A DNA stretch of 64,000 bases from positions 186,001-250,000 of the forward strand of contig PNKZ01000005.1 in assembly GCA_013822735.1 (NCBI GenBank), given 5' to 3'. Shown here one piece after another: positions 1 through 9,580 of the stretch. A model generated the notes under the pieces. The model made no database searches, was not told the origin of the DNA, and worked only from the letters and a program-made list of their open reading frames with translations. Within the stretch, counting starts at the first letter, position 1. Every line of letters begins with the position of its first letter. The position numbers were made by a program, and so were the translations under genes. Source of the stretch: Pirellula sp. (GTDB lineage: Bacteria > Planctomycetota > Planctomycetia > Pirellulales > PNKZ01).

Positions 1-1017
1 TTGCAGCCCTCCCTTGAGCGCACCGGGGGTGATCGAAGTGATGTTGTCGACGAAGCGTTGCGTTTCGACTTCGGTGAGCTTCGCCGAACGGTCGCGGCTC
101 ACGCTGATGAGGTGCGTGCCGTCGGCGCTGAACACGGTGTCGAGGGCCCAATCGTTGTGGCCCCCCATGAACAAGGTCTGCTTGCCGGTGGCCGCTTCGA
201 TCACACGGACGCTGTTGTCGCCGCAGCCGAAGGAGACGAACTTCCCGTCCGGAGACCAAGCGGCGCCGTACACGGTGTCGAAGGTCGACGAGTGGGAAAG
301 GAGCAACTTCTTCGAAGCGACGTCCCAGATCTGCACTTCGCCGAGTCGCGCGGGCAAGCCGCCGGCAACGGCGAGTTGCTTGCCGTCGGGAGAGAACTTC
401 ACCGACTCGATCCGCTCGGCCATGCCGACTAGTCGGGCGACGATGCCCGAGCCGTCGGCCTTCATGATCAACACTTCGTGATAGCCGGCCACGGCCAGCA
501 GCTTGCCGTCGGGAGAGTAGTCGAGCGAGGGGACCACCGGAGCCCGGGTATAAACGGGCGGATGGTCGGCGTCGTACTTTTCGACCGTGGCGGCCGGCGT
601 ATCGTCGACGGCCCCTTGGGCGATCCACTGCTTGATGAGGTCGATGTCGGTTTGCGAGAGGGGTTCTTTCCCCTTCGGCATTTCGGCTTTGCCCTTCACG
701 GGCGTGATCAGCTCGACGAGGTAGCTCGCTTCCGGCTTCCCGGCGACGATCGCCGCCGAGCCGCTTTCGCCTCCCTTCAGGAGGCGCGCGAAGTTCGTCA
801 TTTCATAATCGCCGGCTTGCTTCGCCGGCTGATGGCAACCTTGGCACTGCCCCTGCAAGATGGGACGCACTTGCTTATGGAAGCTGACCTTGGCTGCCGG
901 CGCATCGGCGGCGCGCAAGGAGGCAGGCAACGCCGCGGCCAACGCCAAACCGGCGCAAACCGAAAGCATGCGTCGAACGTTCGACAGGTCACCGCGGAGA
1001 ATGGAGCAACTGAGCAT
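1..1017 (-). CDS. Exported c-type cytochrome / WD40-repeat protein (3' part beyond window)
   Basis: The gene reads leftward and leaves the window at base 1, so only the N-terminal 339 residues are seen. A signal peptide (about residues 12-38, ending LRAAD) precedes a cytochrome-c-like domain with one haem motif, CQGCH, at residues 58-62, and then '[15 protein letters not shown]'-type blades typical of WD40 propellers. The last visible residues ([13 protein letters not shown]) match the WD40/cytochrome proteins common in planctomycetes, which are often paired with DUF1549/DUF1501 proteins. The protein is probably periplasmic and its substrate is unknown. The start at 1017 was chosen because a second in-frame ATG at 969 would remove the basic n-region of the signal; either is possible. 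Confidence 0.85.
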   Translation of the reverse strand, partial: MLSCSILRGDLSNVRRMLSVCAGLALAAALPASLRAADAPAAKVSFHKQVRPILQGQCQGCHQPAKQAGDYEMTNFARLLKGGESGSAAIVAGKPEASYLVELITPVKGKAEMPKGKEPLSQTDIDLIKQWIAQGAVDDTPAATVEKYDADHPPVYTRAPVVPSLDYSPDGKLLAVAGYHEVLIMKADGSGIVARLVGMAERIESVKFSPDGKQLAVAGGLPARLGEVQIWDVASKKLLLSHSSTFDTVYGAAWSPDGKFVSFGCGDNSVRVIEAATGKQTLFMGGHNDWALDTVFSADGTHLISVSRDRSAKLTEVETQRFVDNITSITPGALKGGLQ

Positions 1018-1661
1018 GAGCGCGAAATCCTCGTATCGTCTACGAAGAGACCGCTCGTGATCGCCGGGAGCGAAAGTGCCCAGGTTCTTTCCGACCGCGC
1101 AGCCCCAACGAAGGACCACCGCGGAGGAATTAGCTAAAGCAACCGTCGCTCAACGCTGCCGGACGTGACGCCGGAGAGACACGTGGACCGGCGCGAGCAA
1201 GAAAGAGCTTGCCGCAAACCAGGTCGTGCGCGTCCGCCAACTTCACGTCAGCAAGCCGGGATCCGAGAGGCCTCGAAACCGACTCCAATGGACAGCGCCG
1301 GTCCGCCATTCTTCCGCACCGTGGCGACTCGCGTCGGGACAAGCCCGCGAACGGATCGATCGATCGGGAGAATAGGGTAGCCGAGTCTTGGGAACTCAGC
1401 AGGCAGGGACACGGAGCACCTGCGTGCGCCGTGTCGGTACTGTAATACCGTAACCTACTCTATCGGCACTGAGAACCGAACACAAGACAATTCTATACAA
1501 TGGCCCTGACAGAGCGGAGATGCGTGAAAGCGGACGGATTCGGAGACGGCTCGCGCCCCCGGCCGGGGGAGAAATACCGGAGGCAATCGGCCGGGTGATG
1601 CAGCGCAAATCCGTCACTCCGGCACCCTTCGGACTCCGACCTTTCCGGCTGGAGCAGCCGT
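1018..1661. other. Intergenic stretch, no gene recognised
   Basis: About 640 bases between the end of the DUF155-like gene and the start of the WD40/cytochrome gene, both of which read leftward. The short open frames here overlap on both strands, have no ribosome site and no family resemblance. The stretch must contain the promoter for the cytochrome gene, but no convincing -10/-35 pair is visible. I see nothing else in it. Confidence 0.5.
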
Positions 1662-2768
1662 CTAGTGCCCGACCAGCGTCAGAATAATCTCCCCCGCGAT
1701 CAGCAAGATCACGATCATTTCCATCAGCTCGATCCGGCCGGCCGAGGCTTGGTCGGAAAGAATCTGGTAGACGTCCTGCACCGATTCGAGCGAGCCTTTG
1801 ATGCTCGACGACCACTCGTCGAGATGGAAGCGCGTCGAGGTCAGGTGATAGACCCGCGCCAGGTATTGATCGCCGACGAGTTTCAATACTCCGGCCGTGC
1901 GCTCGAAGAGCGCCTCGGTTTCCATTCGAATATCCCCCAGCACGCGCAACGGCCGGTCTTGCGAACGCCCGAAGAAGAGCAACCGGCGCTTGGCGAGCGA
2001 ATGGATCAAGCCGTAGGCCTGGCCGAGCGCGTCGTCGAGCCGGCGATCGATAAGGCGAAACTCCAGCAACTGCAAGTTGGCAAACTCCAACGTGCGCAAA
2101 GTTTCAACGCAATCGCGATCGACCACCACCGCCGCGCCCCAATCGACCAAGACCAAGTCGCCGGGCGAATACGAGATGCGGCGCCCGAGCGCATCGGCAA
2201 TCTGTTCCGCCGCCAACGGCCCGGCCTCTAAGCGCAGCAAACCGGCGAGCCAAGCTCCTTCGTCCGTCGGCAGGCGTTCGACGTCGGTCCACCCGTCCGG
2301 GTCCAAGCGAAACACCAGATACTCTTCGACGAGTTCGCTCCAAGCCGGCGACTTCAGTGCGGGAAGCAATTGTTGGTAGAGCGGTTCGGCCGCGCTGCGG
2401 GCCGTGCGAAGAATCCCTTGCAGCCACACCGGGTCGCCGGCTAAGGCGCGAAGTTCCGCACGGGTATGATCGAGCGCGATTTCGATCCGCAAATTCACGC
2501 CGCCGAAATCAAACACGGCCGCTTCGGCGCAGGCCGGCGCGTTGAGGCGGCCCGGCAAATCGACGATTAGGTCCGGCAGCGGAAACCGGAGCGGCGCGGG
2601 ACGGTAGCCGATCGACGTCGGTGTGCGCGGGCGTCGATCTAAGTCTTGTTCCTGCGCCGGAGCCAGCCGTACGGCGTGGCGCAGATCGATCTCGTCCCCC
2701 CAATCGAAGGCGATGTTGATATAGAGCGCGCCGCGCACCGGCGTCGTTTCATCGAATGTCGGCGGCAT
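1662..2768 (-). CDS. RMND1/YagE (DUF155)-like membrane-anchored protein
   Basis: A 368-aa protein whose C-terminus (LDEWSSSIKGSLESVQDVY..., then RIELMEMIVILLIAGEIIL) follows the pattern of the DUF155 / RMND1 / Sif2-Sif3 family: a helical stretch followed by one C-terminal membrane segment (about residues 345-366). The middle part (VFDFGGVNLRIEI) fits the soluble domain of that family. Family members are inner-membrane anchored; mitochondrial RMND1 supports translation, but the bacterial role is not established. An upstream in-frame ATG at 2816 would add 16 residues with no function; 2768 is preferred. Confidence 0.7.
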   Translation of the reverse strand: MPPTFDETTPVRGALYINIAFDWGDEIDLRHAVRLAPAQEQDLDRRPRTPTSIGYRPAPLRFPLPDLIVDLPGRLNAPACAEAAVFDFGGVNLRIEIALDHTRAELRALAGDPVWLQGILRTARSAAEPLYQQLLPALKSPAWSELVEEYLVFRLDPDGWTDVERLPTDEGAWLAGLLRLEAGPLAAEQIADALGRRISYSPGDLVLVDWGAAVVVDRDCVETLRTLEFANLQLLEFRLIDRRLDDALGQAYGLIHSLAKRRLLFFGRSQDRPLRVLGDIRMETEALFERTAGVLKLVGDQYLARVYHLTSTRFHLDEWSSSIKGSLESVQDVYQILSDQASAGRIELMEMIVILLIAGEIILTLVGH

Positions 2769-3012
2769 GGAATTCAGCGCGGGAGCAAAGGGAGACCGGC
2801 AGTGCGAGCGGCGCACATTCTACAATCGTGCCGCGCCGCACACCAACGAGCCGATTCCGCTCGCCCGCACGGTCCGCGCGCCGCCCTGCAACGGGCTCTC
2901 TGCTCGTGAAGCAACGTGAATCGCGGCTCCTCGATGTGTTCGTTACGATCGGCACGAATTGTGCCTTGCTTACCGACGAACGAACACACGTCTTTGCGAA
3001 GGAGACCCCGCC

Positions 3013-3477
3013 ATGACGCAAGTCGCCAACCAACAAATGCATGAAGACCATCTCCGTTGGAGAGCCGAGAACGATTTCTGGCGCGACGAAATTGCCGTGT
3101 GGCAAGCCGAAGCCGCCGGAATGGTGAAGGACCTTCAAGGGATTGAAACCGCGCTGCGCCACCACGAAGCGAAACTATCCGTCCACGCCGGATCGGTCCG
3201 CCTTTATCAGCAAGATTTCGGGAAGCATGAGCACGCAATCGCGGCCGTGGAAGGAAGCGATAATCCGCCTCCTTATCCCGTCGTGCCGCGCGTGCACGAC
3301 GACGAGCGCGAGGCGCAAGCCCGACTACGTGAATCGCATGATCAACTCAAGCACAAACACCAAACGCTGCTGGCGCATTGGGCGAGCTTCATGGAGAAGC
3401 TGCCGCGTCAGGCCTTCCTGACGAAGCCTGCGAAGCCGAGCTGTTGCGGCAATTGTCACGAAGAGAAGCGCGGCTAA
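3013..3477 (+). CDS. Small coiled-coil protein with a Cys-rich C-terminus, unknown
   Basis: 154 aa, starting at an ATG preceded by AAGGAGA. The protein is almost entirely charged helix (residues 1-130, rich in E, H, Q, W), predicted coiled coil, with a short proline-rich break near residue 85 and a C-terminal CCGNCHEE motif that could bind metal or form a disulfide. No signal peptide or membrane segment. I do not recognise the family. The gene sits alone between two leftward genes and converges on the LarA-like gene with a 9-base gap. Confidence 0.7.
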   Translation: MTQVANQQMHEDHLRWRAENDFWRDEIAVWQAEAAGMVKDLQGIETALRHHEAKLSVHAGSVRLYQQDFGKHEHAIAAVEGSDNPPPYPVVPRVHDDEREAQARLRESHDQLKHKHQTLLAHWASFMEKLPRQAFLTKPAKPSCCGNCHEEKRG

Positions 3478-3486
3478 CGGTGTAGG

Positions 3487-4761
3487 TTAGCGCCACCCCT
3501 TCACGGAGTCGGGCAAGTTGCCTTGCGCGTCAAAAGGCAACGGGCGCGGCTCCGTGAGTATTTCTAAATGCTGCTTCTCGCGGGCCTCGGCGAAGTACGC
3601 CTCGCTGCATTCCACCTCGCCGACGTCGAGCGTGTTGTGGATCCAAAGCAACTTCGCATGCGGCGGGTCGGCCAAGCCGATGGTCGGTAGCGCGGTGTCG
3701 AGGATTTCACGGTCGGTCGGGTAGTCGAACGGAATCATTCCCGCCGCCACATGGCCCCCGGTCAGGCAGTTGATGCGCGTCTTGCGCACGTCGATCTGCT
3801 CGAGCACGCGCGACCGGCAGAACTCGGCCATGCCCAGACCGGTGGCATTGCCGTGCGTTTCTTCGGTCAGCGACCGGACGGCGATCACCTTCACCTTCGG
3901 AAACTCGTCTTCCACGGCTTTATGGTCGTTGTACTTGCGGCCGACGACGTTGGTGTCCATGCCCGTGCCGCTGATGTTCTTGCCGATCTGATCGACCAAT
4001 AGCATGTGGGCCCGATCAAACGGCAGTCGCGGAATCCATTGTTTGGCGAGGATCAGCAATTCCTTCTCGCGCGCTTCAAGCTCCTCGGGCAAGACCGCGG
4101 CCAGCCGCGCCGTTTCCTCCGCCTCGTTCTCCACGATGCCGAGCCCGGCGACGATGCGACACTTGGAAATTACCTCGGCCGCGACGCTCCGCACAATTTG
4201 CGGAAAGCTGTAGTCCTGAATCGCGCGATGGTACACCAGCGCGCCGGCGTGTTTGCCCAGCCCGATGAGCATCATCTTCATCAGGCCGCTTTCAATATCG
4301 CCGACGAAGCCGGTGTGCGGCTTCACGCGGCCGACGACCAACACATGGTCGGCCTGCGACGCATGTTTGTCGAAGTGCACGGGGAACCCTTCGGCAGTTT
4401 GGCAAACGATGATCGTTTCCATGCTCGCGCGAATCGGGCAGCCGCAATACTCTTCCGTGATGCCGTAGCCGTGCAGAATCTCAACTTGCCCTTCGGCCGT
4501 GCCGCCGCCGTGGCTCCCCATGGCCGGCACGATGAACGGCTTGGCCCCGATTGATTGCAAATGTTCGACGGTCGCCTTGATGATCTTCGCAATATTCGCG
4601 ATGCCCCGGCTGCCGGCAGTGACGGCAACGCTCGCGCCCGGCTTAATCCGCGCTTTCAGCGGAAGCTTGCCGAGCTGCAGGCGCGTTTCGGCCATAACGT
4701 CGGCCACGGTCGGCCCGGTGAAATGTTGGCGAACGCGAAAAATGCGGGGATAGCTCGACAC
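3487..4761 (-). CDS. LarA-like (DUF2088) lactate-racemase-domain protein
   Basis: 424 aa. The N-terminal half carries features of the LarA N-terminal (DUF2088) fold: 'AVTAGSRGIANI' near residue 50, 'MGSHGGGTAEGQ' near 83-94, and 'GRVKPHTGFVGDIESGLMK' near 143-161, where LarA has its cofactor histidines. LarA itself uses a nickel-pincer nucleotide to racemise lactate. This protein is of similar length, but its C-terminal half is divergent and no larB/larC/larE partners lie nearby. It is probably a LarA homologue acting on another 2-hydroxyacid, or a non-racemase relative. Cytoplasmic; no signal peptide. Confidence 0.7.
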   Translation of the reverse strand: MSSYPRIFRVRQHFTGPTVADVMAETRLQLGKLPLKARIKPGASVAVTAGSRGIANIAKIIKATVEHLQSIGAKPFIVPAMGSHGGGTAEGQVEILHGYGITEEYCGCPIRASMETIIVCQTAEGFPVHFDKHASQADHVLVVGRVKPHTGFVGDIESGLMKMMLIGLGKHAGALVYHRAIQDYSFPQIVRSVAAEVISKCRIVAGLGIVENEAEETARLAAVLPEELEAREKELLILAKQWIPRLPFDRAHMLLVDQIGKNISGTGMDTNVVGRKYNDHKAVEDEFPKVKVIAVRSLTEETHGNATGLGMAEFCRSRVLEQIDVRKTRINCLTGGHVAAGMIPFDYPTDREILDTALPTIGLADPPHAKLLWIHNTLDVGEVECSEAYFAEAREKQHLEILTEPRPLPFDAQGNLPDSVKGWR

Positions 4762-4923
4762 GGGCAGGCTCCGTTGCGGGGGAATGCGTCAAATAGATTT
4801 TAGAACGTTTGCGCGGAGCTTGCCATGCCGACCCGCGGCGCACGTTCGTCTAGCTGCAAACGATGGAGAAGCCTATTATTCCGGCCCTTTTCTGCCGCTC
4901 GGCATCTCTCTCGAGTATGTGTC

Positions 4924-7900
4924 ATGGCTTCGCGTATTCCACGCTCCGCTTCCGACGATCCGATCTCGGCCGCCACGTTTGACATGGCCGCTAAGCCGCC
5001 GCACGGCAAACTCGTGAGACGTTTGTTGGTCGCCCTATTTGCGCTCGTCGTCATCGCGGCGGCGGCGCCGCAGATCATTAGTCGCACACCGCTCTTGGGG
5101 CAGCTCGTCGGCTGGGCCGCGAGCGACGTCCAGGGAACGGTGAAAATCGGCGAGGCATCGCTCAATTGGTTCACCGCGCCGCATGCCGAGCAAATCGAAA
5201 TCACAGGCGCCGACGGCGCTCTCGTGGCGCGCGCCGATTGCGTGCACACCGAACGCACGCTGTGGAATCTCGCCACGCGACCGATGCAACTCGGCCGGCT
5301 CCGCATCGAGCGGCCCTTCTTAAACGTCGTCGTCCGTGCCGACGGCACGACCAACCTGGAAGAAGTCCTCGCGAAGTTTTTGAACGCGGCGCAATCGCCG
5401 GCGGGCACGCCCGGCGTCGATTTTGCCGTGGAAGTCGTCGAGGGCGCCATCGAGGTGCGCGACGAGCGGAGCCACCGGAAATGGCAACTCGTCCAACTCG
5501 GCGGAGTCGTCATCATGCCGGCGACGAACGCGTTGCCGCTGTCGATCGATTTGCAAGGCGCCATCGCCTTCGCCGACGGACCCCGGCCGTTTAGCATCAA
5601 GTGCGACTATCGCGACGGCGCGCCTCCCGGCGCCCCGACCGCGCCGCAAGGCAGCGCCGCGCTCGATCTCGGAGCGTTGCCGCTAGACTTGGTCGGTGCG
5701 TTGGCACGCCGCCTCATGCCGGATGTGCAAATCGCGGGAATCGCCTCGGGCAAGCTGCAAACCACGTTTGATTGGACCGCCACGCTGCCGACCATGGCGG
5801 TCGAAGGGCGACTGAGCCTAGCCCGGCCTGTGATCGGCGGGTCGCTGCTCGCGGGCGACGAGTTGAGCATGGCCGAGATCGATTTGCCGATTCAAGCCTC
5901 CCTTACCGGCAAACGATTGCAGATCGGAAATCTCGGGGTGAAATGCGACCTCGTCACGGCCCAAGCCCAAATCGTCGTCGATGACTACACGAAGCTTCTC
6001 AATGCGGCTGGCGCGCGAGGTTTTCTCGATCTGGTGACGCAATGCGACGGCAAAGCATCGGCACAGATCAGTCTGGCGAAGATTGCGCAAGCGATGCCGC
6101 ACGTTATGCGTTTACGCGACGACGTGCAAATCACCGGCGGCGAACTCTCGCTGAATCTCGAAAGCCGGCGCGATGGGGCCGGCGCGCGACAATGGCAGGC
6201 AAATCTCACGGGCGGCAGCCTCACGGCGATCGCCCGCGGACAAGCGGTCACCTGGGACGAACCGCTCAACGCCTCGCTCACGGCTCGTGATACGCCGACC
6301 GGTCCCGTCGTCGAACGGCTCGACTGCCGGTCGGTGTTTCTCGTCGTCGAGGGAGTCAATTCGCCGAGCAACTTCCAAATCCGTGCGCAATACTCGTTGG
6401 ACCGACTCACGGAACGATTGGATCAATTCATCGATCTGGTCGGCTTGCAATGTCGGGGTGAGGGAACGGCGGAGATTGCTTGGACGCGCGAAGCAGGAGA
6501 TCGCTTCCGTGTGGAAGGAACCGCTTCGATCAACGACTTCCAACTGCTCGCGCCGGGCTACCCCAACTGGACCGAACGGCAACTTGTCGTCGGCGTGCGC
6601 GCACTCGGCCGGGCCTCGGGCCTGAACATCGCGGCGCTCGAAGAAGCGACGCTCGGACTCGAATCGGCCGGCGATCAGCTGACGGCCCGACTCACCGCGC
6701 CGGTGACCGACTTTGCGAACGCGCACGCCGTGTTGCCGCTGGCCGTCGAAGGGCGCGGGCAGCTCACGACTTGGCTCGCGCGGCTCCGGCCGTTTGTGGG
6801 CATTCCGCCGCTCGTGTCGGCGGAAGGACAAGTCGAGCTCTCGGCCGTCGGCGAGATTCACCTGCCGGAAGAGATCACGATCGCCCAATCGAAGCTCACC
6901 GCACAACCGTTCCGCGTAGCGATGCCCGGCTTCGCGCTGGATGAGCCTTCGGCCGAGTTGACGCTCGTCGGACGCTACCATCCGCTGCGGACCGACGTCG
7001 CCGAAGCGACCTTCAATAGCGTCGGCACGCAAGCCGCGCTGCGCAACTTTGCGTACGTGGCCGGCACCGGACAAGCGCCGGAGCTGCACGGCGAGCTCGG
7101 TTTACGGGGCGACTTGGCGAAGCTGTTTGTCCCGAGCACGCCTTTGGCGGGAGCCGCAGGCGCGCAACCGGTTCGCTTCGGCGGACTGATCGAGGCGACC
7201 AGCAAGCTGGAACGGACCGGCGCCGTAACGGCCGTGGCGCTGGATGCCGTGGTCAAGAACCTCACTGTGCAACAAGGGACCGCGCAACTTTGGAACGAGC
7301 CGCAAGTACGGCTGGTCGGCAGCGGCGTGTACGAGCCGCGTCGCGATGCGCTGGCGATCGACCGGTTGGAGATCGTCGCCGATGCTTTGCGGCTGATGCT
7401 CACCGGCAAGCTCGATCAGATCAGCACGGCTCGCGTGCTCGATTGCCGCGGCGAGGCGACGTACGACTTGGCGAAGCTCACGCCGCTGGCGCAAACGTAT
7501 CTCGGCAACGGCGTCTCCTTCACGGGACGCGAGACACAGCAATTTCAACTTGCCGGGCCGATGATCGACCTGAAGCGGCCCGACGCCGTCGCTTGGCATC
7601 AACTACAAGGGGCGGCCAAGCTCGGCTGGGAACAGCTCAACCTCTACGGCTTCCCCGTGCCGCGCAACACGTTAGACGCCACGCTCAATCAAGGCTACGC
7701 CCGCACCTCGGCGCTGGAAGTGCCCGTCGGCGGCGGACGTGTGCGCATCGCGCCGACGGTGCGCGTCGGGCCCGAGCCGATGGAAGTGCGGCTCGATCCG
7801 GGCGTGCTGGCCGACCATGTGACGATCACTCCGGAGATGGCGAACCAGCGTTTGCAATACGTGATGCCGATCCTGGCCGGCACCACGCAAGTCGGCGGCT

Positions 7901-8613
7901 CCTTCTCCGTTCAACTGGAAGAGTTTCGCATGCCGATCGACAACCCGGCGGCCGGCGCGATCAGCGGCAAGCTGACGGTGCACGACGTCGAAATTGGGCC
8001 CGGCTATCTGACGCAGGAAATTGCGGCGCTACTAAACCTGCCGGCGGCCGCGAAGCTGACGCGGGAATCGGTCGTCGACTTCAAAATGATCGAAGGGCGG
8101 ATCTATCACCAGAACCTGGAATTTGCGTTTCCGAACGTCGTCGTGAAGACGATGGGCTCGGTCGGCGTCGCCGATCAATCGCTCGCGCTCATGGCCGAGG
8201 TGCCGATCCCATCGAGCATCTTGGCGGGGACGCCGATCGCGCAATCGGCCTTGGCCGGGCAGGTGATTCGCGTGCCGATCACGGGCACGTTGCAAAAGCC
8301 GACGCTCGACCGCGAGGCGTTCCGACTGGCGACCGCGCAGTTCCTGCAAACGGCGGCACAAGCGGCTGCACAGGGGGCGCTGCAACAAGCGCTCGGCGGC
8401 GGACCCAATTCGGTACCGACTGCCGTATCGCAAGGACAGAACGCGGCGCAAAGCGTGATTTCGCGCGGCCAAACCGCGGCTCAAAGCGCACTGGATAAAA
8501 GCAGCAGCGCGGCACAAAACGCGCTCAACCGCGGCCAAGACGCTCTGAACCGCGGACTGAACAAACTCCTGGGCCCGGGCGCCGCGGCGCCGACGACGAC
8601 CGAGAATCGGTAG
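4924..8613 (+). CDS. Giant AsmA/TamB-like exported protein
   Basis: 1229 aa. One N-terminal transmembrane/signal-anchor segment (after KLVRRLLVALFALVVIAAAA) is followed by a long beta-rich periplasmic body with the AsmA-type pattern: 'VKIGEASLNWFTAPHAEQIEITG' at the start, repeated 'LPLAVEGRGQL' and 'RLEIVADALRLMLTGKL' blocks, and an 'IPITGTLQKPTLD'-type ending. AsmA/TamB-family proteins are thought to bridge the envelope in lipid traffic or outer-membrane assembly. The C-terminal ~65 residues are low-complexity, with 11-residue repeats. Starts at 4825 and 4984 are also in frame; 4924 was chosen because it keeps a short basic leader before the anchor. Confidence 0.75.
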   Translation: MASRIPRSASDDPISAATFDMAAKPPHGKLVRRLLVALFALVVIAAAAPQIISRTPLLGQLVGWAASDVQGTVKIGEASLNWFTAPHAEQIEITGADGALVARADCVHTERTLWNLATRPMQLGRLRIERPFLNVVVRADGTTNLEEVLAKFLNAAQSPAGTPGVDFAVEVVEGAIEVRDERSHRKWQLVQLGGVVIMPATNALPLSIDLQGAIAFADGPRPFSIKCDYRDGAPPGAPTAPQGSAALDLGALPLDLVGALARRLMPDVQIAGIASGKLQTTFDWTATLPTMAVEGRLSLARPVIGGSLLAGDELSMAEIDLPIQASLTGKRLQIGNLGVKCDLVTAQAQIVVDDYTKLLNAAGARGFLDLVTQCDGKASAQISLAKIAQAMPHVMRLRDDVQITGGELSLNLESRRDGAGARQWQANLTGGSLTAIARGQAVTWDEPLNASLTARDTPTGPVVERLDCRSVFLVVEGVNSPSNFQIRAQYSLDRLTERLDQFIDLVGLQCRGEGTAEIAWTREAGDRFRVEGTASINDFQLLAPGYPNWTERQLVVGVRALGRASGLNIAALEEATLGLESAGDQLTARLTAPVTDFANAHAVLPLAVEGRGQLTTWLARLRPFVGIPPLVSAEGQVELSAVGEIHLPEEITIAQSKLTAQPFRVAMPGFALDEPSAELTLVGRYHPLRTDVAEATFNSVGTQAALRNFAYVAGTGQAPELHGELGLRGDLAKLFVPSTPLAGAAGAQPVRFGGLIEATSKLERTGAVTAVALDAVVKNLTVQQGTAQLWNEPQVRLVGSGVYEPRRDALAIDRLEIVADALRLMLTGKLDQISTARVLDCRGEATYDLAKLTPLAQTYLGNGVSFTGRETQQFQLAGPMIDLKRPDAVAWHQLQGAAKLGWEQLNLYGFPVPRNTLDATLNQGYARTSALEVPVGGGRVRIAPTVRVGPEPMEVRLDPGVLADHVTITPEMANQRLQYVMPILAGTTQVGGSFSVQLEEFRMPIDNPAAGAISGKLTVHDVEIGPGYLTQEIAALLNLPAAAKLTRESVVDFKMIEGRIYHQNLEFAFPNVVVKTMGSVGVADQSLALMAEVPIPSSILAGTPIAQSALAGQVIRVPITGTLQKPTLDREAFRLATAQFLQTAAQAAAQGALQQALGGGPNSVPTAVSQGQNAAQSVISRGQTAAQSALDKSSSAAQNALNRGQDALNRGLNKLLGPGAAAPTTTENR
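8431..8568 (+). repeat. 11-residue tandem repeats at the AsmA-like C-terminus
   Basis: Codons for successive 11-residue units of the form NAAQSVISRGQ, TAAQSALDKSS, SAAQNALNRGQ and DALNRGLNKLL. The repeat is visible in both DNA and protein and suggests an 11/3 amphipathic helix. Confidence 0.7.
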
Positions 8614-8625
8614 CCTTTGAGGTGT

Positions 8626-8728
8626 TGATTGCAAATTGCAAATCGAAAAGTGCAAATTGCAAATTGGCACAAGTGAGACACGCCGCGTCCGTAAATTTGC
8701 AAGTTGCAATTCTCAATTTGCAATCCGA
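8626..8728. repeat. AT-rich inverted GCAAATT repeat cluster
   Basis: Two arms rich in the unit TTGCAAATTGCAAAT (8626-8676 and 8692-8728) face each other in inverted orientation. Base composition is much more AT-rich than its surroundings. It sits between the AsmA-like gene and the MBL-fold gene, and the fold-back could serve as a terminator or a REP-like element. Confidence 0.65.
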
Positions 8729-8803
8729 ACGTACTTCGGCAAGCAGCTTCCAATTGCCGGAAAAGCACTTCGTCTCGTAGTGCGATCGCCGATCGCCGCG
8801 TGC

Positions 8804-8809
8804 TATAAT
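8804..8809 (+). promoter_or_regulatory. -10 box TATAAT for a leaderless transcript
   Basis: A perfect TATAAT ends 7 bases before the ATG at 8817, which places the expected transcription start at or next to the start codon. No Shine-Dalgarno sequence can fit between them. No good -35 box is seen. Confidence 0.5.
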
Positions 8810-8816
8810 CGCAAGC

Positions 8817-9560
8817 ATGAAGCTCGTCATGCTCGGCACCACCGGCTATCACCCCAACGACCTGCGCGACACGGCCTGTTACATGTTGCCGGAAGTCGGC
8901 GTCGTGCTCGATGCGGGCACCGGGATGCAGCGCCTTCGCCGACACTTGGCGACCGACGAGCTCGACATCTTTCTCTCCCACGCACATTTGGACCACGTCG
9001 TCGGGCTGACGTTTCTGCTCGGCGCGCTGTACGACAAATCGATGCGCCGCGTGACGGTGCACGGCGAAGCGGAGAAGCTGGCCGCCGTGCGCGAGCACTT
9101 GTTCCACCCGACGCTCTTTCCCGTGGCGCCCGAGTTTGAGATGCGTCCGCTCACGGGGCCGGTCACGATCGCCGGCGGGGGCAAGGTGACGTACTTTCCG
9201 GTCGAACATCCCGGCGGCGGCGTCGGTTACCGGATCGATTGGCCGGAGCGATCGCTGGCATACGTCACCGACACCACGGCGGGGCCCGACGCCCGCTATG
9301 TCGAGCAGATCCGCGGCGTGGATTTGTTGCTGCACGAGTGCAACTTCAGCGACGACGTGCCGAGCGACTTCGTCCAGAAGACCGGGCACAGTCAAACGAC
9401 GCCGGTTGCAACGTTGGCCCGCGCGGCCGGCGTGAAGCGATTAGTGCTCACGCACCTCGACTCGGCGATCAACGAAGTGGACCCGGTGGGGCTGGCCACA
9501 GCCCAACGCATTTTCCCCAACACGGAACTCGCCGACGACGGGAAGACGATCGAGTTCTGA
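8817..9560 (+). CDS. MBL-fold metal-dependent hydrolase (RNase Z-like)
   Basis: 247 aa, full-length metallo-beta-lactamase-fold protein. The metal-binding motif SHAHLDH lies at residues 54-60; further ligands are likely in 'FPVEHPGGGVGYRI' (H ~127), 'YVTDTTAG' (D ~145), 'LLHECNF' and 'LVLTHLDS'. This order resembles RNase Z/ElaC and phosphodiesterase relatives, but the long flexible arm of true RNase Z is not obvious, so the substrate cannot be named. Cytoplasmic. A TATAAT box 8 bases upstream suggests a leaderless mRNA. Confidence 0.85.
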   Translation: MKLVMLGTTGYHPNDLRDTACYMLPEVGVVLDAGTGMQRLRRHLATDELDIFLSHAHLDHVVGLTFLLGALYDKSMRRVTVHGEAEKLAAVREHLFHPTLFPVAPEFEMRPLTGPVTIAGGGKVTYFPVEHPGGGVGYRIDWPERSLAYVTDTTAGPDARYVEQIRGVDLLLHECNFSDDVPSDFVQKTGHSQTTPVATLARAAGVKRLVLTHLDSAINEVDPVGLATAQRIFPNTELADDGKTIEF

Positions 9561-9580
9561 AGTCTGGGATTTTCTTACCA

